NCBI GenBank assembly: GCA_001804025.1
Contig: MHFC01000087.1
Span: forward strand, 1-8,263
Source of the DNA: Omnitrophica bacterium GWA2_52_8
Lineage (GTDB): Bacteria; Omnitrophota; Omnitrophia; Omnitrophales; Aquincolibacteriaceae
DNA length: 8,263 nucleotides
Direction of reading: 5' to 3'
In this document: positions 5,453 through 8,263 of the stretch, piece by piece
Layout: the number at the start of each line of letters is the position of its first letter
Position numbering within the stretch: the first letter of the stretch is position 1
Position numbers and translations under genes: made by a program
The notes under the pieces: model-generated
The model's database searches: none
What the model was told of the DNA's origin: nothing
The model's input: only the letters and a program-made list of their open reading frames with translations

Positions 5453-5492
5453 TCGATTCTGAGTTGAATTAAACAGAAACGAGGCGGACGCA

Positions 5493-5873
5493 ATGAAACA
5501 TGGTCAGAAAGGATTTACCCTTACCGAATTAATGGTGAGCATGTCCATTTTTTTGGTGGTCGTGGGGGCCGCCGTATTTGTGCTGACACAATCTCATCAG
5601 ATGTCCGTCGACTCCCGGCAAAAATTTCTTGCTTTGAATGCCGCCAAGTCCACGCTGGAAGTGATCAAAGATACGCCGGTCCAGCAGATTGATACGATTG
5701 ATCCGGCAGGTTTCGTTCCGGTGGAACTGACCAACGGTGCGATCCAGATTATCACCAATCCGTTTCCGGTCGGTAATGCGCCGCTGGCGACGATCACGGT
5801 CAATGTGACCTGGACGGGCAGCCGGAACATGCCGCAGCAGTTGAATGTCACGACGATGAGGAGCCGGTTTTAA
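5493..5873 (+). CDS. Minor type IV pilin / pseudopilin, PilV/GspI-like
   Basis: This 126-residue prepilin has a 7-residue leader (MKHGQKG) cut by prepilin peptidase before Phe8. The mature N-terminus FTLTELMVSMSIFLVVVGAA has Glu at +5, which is needed for methylation and assembly, followed by the hydrophobic helix that anchors and polymerises. The segment after the helix (ALNAAKSTLEVIKDTP, about 43-58) resembles the PilV/GspI region where the helix continues before a small beta domain. The rest is Val/Thr/Ile-rich. Size and first position before a PilW/GspJ-like and a PilX/GspK-like gene support PilV/GspI. There is no cysteine. The ATG at 5493 has GAGG (5481-5484) at 8-nt spacing. It is first in a tight + strand operon, downstream of the structured leader. 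Pilus and type II secretion versions cannot be told apart here. Confidence 0.88.
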   Translation: MKHGQKGFTLTELMVSMSIFLVVVGAAVFVLTQSHQMSVDSRQKFLALNAAKSTLEVIKDTPVQQIDTIDPAGFVPVELTNGAIQIITNPFPVGNAPLATITVNVTWTGSRNMPQQLNVTTMRSRF

Positions 5874-5874
5874 T

Positions 5875-6543
5875 ATGCGGGATAAGCGTAAGAAATCATT
5901 CCATGACGTTTCATTAGAAAGCGGGAGCAGAGGGTTCACGCTGATGGAGATGCTTTTTGTGGCGGCCCTGCTTCCGATGCTTTTTATCGCGATGTACGGC
6001 GTCACCCGCGTTGCGCAGGATTTATTTCATACGAATAATGTTTACGGGCAGCTCAATGCGTCGTCCATTGCGGCCCTGCGGTTTATCGGCGAAGAGATTG
6101 CGCAAACAAACCCGCTGGCCGGTGCCCAGCGCATCGCGATTGCGCAGGATGCCAACGGTAATGACGTGGTCCGGTTTCAAATTCCCGTGGATTGGGACAA
6201 TGACGGGGATGCGGTGGATGCCGCGATGAATCCAAAAACCGAATGGGGGGCCTATCTTCAGCTCGGACAGGCGCAGAACGGTGTTCTGGGCGCATGGGTC
6301 CGGTACCGGCTGGATCAAACCCAGCTGAAGCGGGATGTGGTGGATGTGAATTTCAATCCGCTTCCGGACACAGAAACCCTGGTTGCCAATCAGATCACGA
6401 ATTTTAATGTGGTGCAAAACGGAAATTATGTGACGATGAACATGTCGCTGACGGGAACCAATGAAGTCGGGCGGCAAGCTCAGGCGGAAACACTGACCGA
6501 AACGCTGCAGGTGAATACGCTGCTGAGGAATGCGGCAAGTTAA
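5875..6543 (+). CDS. Minor type IV pilin / pseudopilin, PilW/GspJ-like
   Basis: This 222-residue prepilin has a basic 20-residue leader ending SRG and is cleaved before Phe21. The mature N-terminus FTLMEMLFVAALLPMLFIAMYG has Glu25 at +5. A long amphipathic helix continues to about residue 77 (EEIAQT), followed by a beta-rich globular domain. Two acidic turns look like calcium loops: DANGND (92-97) and D106-W-D-N-D-G-D-A-V-D115, an EF-hand/dockerin-like DxDxDG spacing. It contains no cysteine. The start ATG 5875 lies 1 nt after the preceding stop codon (TAA 5871-5873), with GAGGAG (5858-5863) inside the upstream coding end, so translation is probably coupled. Its place between GspI- and GspK-like subunits matches the I-J-K tip complex of type II secretion and the V-W-X order of pili. 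The prepilin call is very sure; the subtype rests mainly on order and length. Confidence 0.88.
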   Translation: MRDKRKKSFHDVSLESGSRGFTLMEMLFVAALLPMLFIAMYGVTRVAQDLFHTNNVYGQLNASSIAALRFIGEEIAQTNPLAGAQRIAIAQDANGNDVVRFQIPVDWDNDGDAVDAAMNPKTEWGAYLQLGQAQNGVLGAWVRYRLDQTQLKRDVVDVNFNPLPDTETLVANQITNFNVVQNGNYVTMNMSLTGTNEVGRQAQAETLTETLQVNTLLRNAAS

Positions 6544-6570
6544 ATTTCAAAGACGGGACGGTGGACGGCG

Positions 6571-8136
6571 ATGAAAAACATAAACAGTAAATATAAAAAA
6601 CAGGGAAGGCCGAACGCGAAAAAAGGGCTGTTTCCGCGCGGGGAAAAAGGGATCGCGCTTCTCAGCGTTTATCTGACGGTCATTGCGATCTCCGGTGTTT
6701 CCATGACGGCCTTCGGCAGGTCTTTTATGGAATTGCGGAACGTGGAGCGCGAATATGCGCGTGTCCAAAGTTATGCGGCGGCCGAAGCGGCGCTCCAAAG
6801 CGCGCTTGCGCAGATCGGCACGAACGCCTATACGGGATTTATCAACGAATTGCCGCTCAATCCCATGAATTTTCAGGATGTTTCCGGGAATATTGTCGGC
6901 ACCGTTGAATTTACGATGGATGACGCAAGCGGAAGCGATTGGATCACCATCCGGGCAACCGGCGGGTCCGGTTGGGACCAGCGCACCATCGAAGCCCGGG
7001 TTTTCCTGGATTCCAATTTTTCAAAATATGTGGTGTATGCCAACACTCCAAGACTTGCGTCCGGCACCAATGCCCAGTACGGCGAACCGGACGTAACCGA
7101 TGAAAACAATGACGGCGTGCCGGATTATCCGCGGCTGGTTTCTTCGGACGAAGATGAGCGGCCGGCGATTTACATTACCGGCGACTGGGATATTGTCGGT
7201 CCGAACGTCAAGCTTTACGGGGACGCGCATGTCGAAACCAACATCTCGGGGAATCCGCAGTCCGACATTTACGGAGATTCCTATGTGACCCAGTTTCAGC
7301 AAGGTGCCGGAGGAGTTTCAAACGGCGGTATCTTGGGCGGCCTTGTGGTCAACGACGGGTATGACGACGATGTGGACCGGAACAATGATCATAAAGTTGA
7401 TGCGACAGATTATCCGGACCACCACGACTTAACCGTTGCCGGAGAAGGAGACGCGCATGCCGTCGAATCGCTCATTGCGATCGACCACAATTTTTATGCT
7501 TCGCACAACAACACACCCGCCTTTGCGGGATCGACACCAAAAAACCGGTATCTTCAATTTGTCCCGAATCCTGCGGGAGGAACGCAAATTGTCGAGTTTG
7601 ATTCGCCGGCCTATAAAACCCAGAAGGCGACTTATGATTTGCCTACATCAGGCATCGTCTATATCAAAGGCGATGCTTATGTTAAAGGGGAAATCAAAGG
7701 CCGCGTCACCGTGGTGAGCACTGACGACATCTTTTTTACGGATAATATGCGCTATGAAAATGCGGGCGATTTTGCGGACGCCGGACACTCCATGGCCTTT
7801 TTGGCCAAGGACAAGGTTTATTTCCTGCCCGAAACGGTCGAGGTCAGCGGCATCCTCTATGCTGAAAACAGCTCGGGAAGCGCCAGTGCTTTTGACGCCA
7901 GCCAAAAATACGTGACGACGCAATCCGGCGGTTATTTCGTGACGGACACGAGCAAAAATCAGCTCTTGCTTCACGGCAACCGTGTGATGAACGGCTCCAG
8001 CAATTTGTCGATTTATAATACGCGGGTGTACGGGTATGATCCGAATCTTAAAATTTTCCGCCCGATCGGGCTTCCGGTTTTTCCGGATCTCCGGGTGGTA
8101 CGTGAAATCGACAATGCCGCAGTCCCGCAGGGGTGA
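6571..8136 (+). CDS. Large PilX/GspK-like tip pseudopilin with DUF4900-like region
   Basis: This 521-residue protein has a 27-residue basic leader ending GEKG, then IALLSVYLTVIAISGVSMTA (28-47), a pilin-type hydrophobic helix, and a helical ELRNVEREYARVQSYAAAEAALQSAL stretch (54-79) typical of PilX/GspK. The +5 residue is Ser32, not Glu, as in GspK tip subunits. The large ectodomain is beta-rich. GIVYIKGDAYVKGEIKGRVTVVS plus DIFFTDNMRY in the C-terminal half resembles DUF4900, and residues about 200-262 (repeated GD-x-x-V steps) look like a beta-solenoid. Two calcium-type loops are visible: D177-E-N-N-D-G-V-P-D185 (thrombospondin-3-like) and D269-R-N-N-D-H-K-V-D-A-T-D280 (dockerin-like). There is no cysteine. 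The ATG at 6571 has a modest GGTGG upstream and follows the previous gene by 27 nt. GspK/PilX proteins are usually about 150-350 residues, so this one is enlarged. It probably sits at the filament tip. Confidence 0.85.
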   Translation: MKNINSKYKKQGRPNAKKGLFPRGEKGIALLSVYLTVIAISGVSMTAFGRSFMELRNVEREYARVQSYAAAEAALQSALAQIGTNAYTGFINELPLNPMNFQDVSGNIVGTVEFTMDDASGSDWITIRATGGSGWDQRTIEARVFLDSNFSKYVVYANTPRLASGTNAQYGEPDVTDENNDGVPDYPRLVSSDEDERPAIYITGDWDIVGPNVKLYGDAHVETNISGNPQSDIYGDSYVTQFQQGAGGVSNGGILGGLVVNDGYDDDVDRNNDHKVDATDYPDHHDLTVAGEGDAHAVESLIAIDHNFYASHNNTPAFAGSTPKNRYLQFVPNPAGGTQIVEFDSPAYKTQKATYDLPTSGIVYIKGDAYVKGEIKGRVTVVSTDDIFFTDNMRYENAGDFADAGHSMAFLAKDKVYFLPETVEVSGILYAENSSGSASAFDASQKYVTTQSGGYFVTDTSKNQLLLHGNRVMNGSSNLSIYNTRVYGYDPNLKIFRPIGLPVFPDLRVVREIDNAAVPQG

Positions 8137-8143
8137 GGAGTTT

Positions 8144-8263
8144 ATGGAAGCACATCAGACAACGCACAGGTTCCGGACATTCCGGAGAACGATTTTAATC
8201 TTTCCGCTGGCTGTTTGTCTGATGGCTTCCGCAGGTTGCTCGGAACGCAAAGAAATTCATACG
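8144..8263 (+). CDS. N-terminus of a lipoprotein, cut by the window end
   Basis: Forty residues are visible from ATG 8144. A basic start (HRFRTFRR, 8-15) leads into a hydrophobic segment (TILIFPLAVCLMASA) and a lipobox-like SAGC with Cys32 as the expected lipidated residue. Ser at -3 is less common than Leu, so the site is good but not perfect. The following SERKEIHT is polar, as expected for a mature lipoprotein. AGGAG (8136-8140) overlaps the stop codon of the pilin gene and is only 3 nt from the ATG, which is close for an SD. With a 7-nt intergenic gap it is clearly in the pilin operon. The mature domain lies outside the window, so the function cannot be named. Confidence 0.8.
   Translation, partial: MEAHQTTHRFRTFRRTILIFPLAVCLMASAGCSERKEIHT

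Larger units (their letters stand above)
4901..5492. other. 592-nt divergent intergenic region without a convincing protein gene
   Basis: The left part (4901-5150) holds short palindromes (CTGCCGGCAG 4977-4986, CGGATCCG 5014-5021), an ATTGT/ACAAT dyad (5057-5068) and an orphan SD-like GGAGGATTAA (5021-5030) with no real ORF behind it. It is relatively AT-rich from about 5030 to 5190. The right part (5152-5452) is dominated by hairpins, described separately. Two overlapping ORFs on opposite strands (5217-5423 + and 5177-5428 -) run through the hairpins but have no RBS or recognisable domain, so I treat them as chance. Confidence 0.8.

Noticed and set aside
5197..5492. Cyclic-di-GMP (GEMM) riboswitch before the pilin genes
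   Set aside because: Such riboswitches are common before pilus genes, but I cannot find the conserved GEMM core or its tetraloop-receptor pair here.

Overview
The window reads as a chromosomal segment of a Gram-negative (diderm) bacterium of moderate GC. Support for this comes from a plant/cyanobacterial-length IspH, an HtpX membrane protease, a UMF1-type transporter, a minor-pilin operon and a lipoprotein signal. The dense layout, the VOC protein and the DUF4900-like pilin would suit an uncultivated PVC/Omnitrophota-like lineage. That placement is inference from protein flavour; no rRNA or marker gene in the window settles it.

Left part (1-3656, all + strand). The window opens inside htpX, whose N-terminus is cut off. 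A well-formed sigma70-type promoter (730-758) drives a short ferredoxin gene (838-1152) that ends in a clear intrinsic terminator (1166-1213). Four closely spaced genes follow (gaps of 18-31 nt): a VOC-fold protein of unknown reaction, a long-type IspH (last step of the MEP isoprenoid pathway), a CPYC glutaredoxin and a 78-residue two-helix membrane protein. IspH needs an Fe-S cluster and two electrons per turnover, so a ferredoxin upstream and a glutaredoxin downstream make a plausible redox neighbourhood.

Middle (3659-4900, - strand). One UMF1/Atg22-like MFS transporter converges on the left operon, with only 2 nt between the stop codons.

Gap (4901-5492). This 592-nt divergent intergenic region has no convincing protein gene. 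Its right half is highly structured: five successive hairpins between 5252 and 5431, the last three directly abutting, with a possible outer closing stem (5197-5209 with 5444-5452) and a 7-nt complementarity that could form a pseudoknot. The wobble pairs are G-U only when read on the + strand, so the RNA is probably transcribed toward the pilin genes, either as a long structured leader or as a separate small RNA. I recognise no known riboswitch or RNA class. It is the best candidate here for something undescribed.

Right part (5493-8263, + strand). Three minor-pilin/pseudopilin genes follow in pilV-pilW-pilX (equivalently gspI-gspJ-gspK) order: two with the canonical G/F cleavage site and Glu+5, then a large 521-residue GspK/PilX-like tip subunit lacking Glu+5. 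A lipoprotein gene cut by the window end comes next. All three pilins lack cysteine and two carry Asp/Asn-rich loops that look calcium-binding, which suggests a tip complex stabilised by Ca2+ rather than disulfides.
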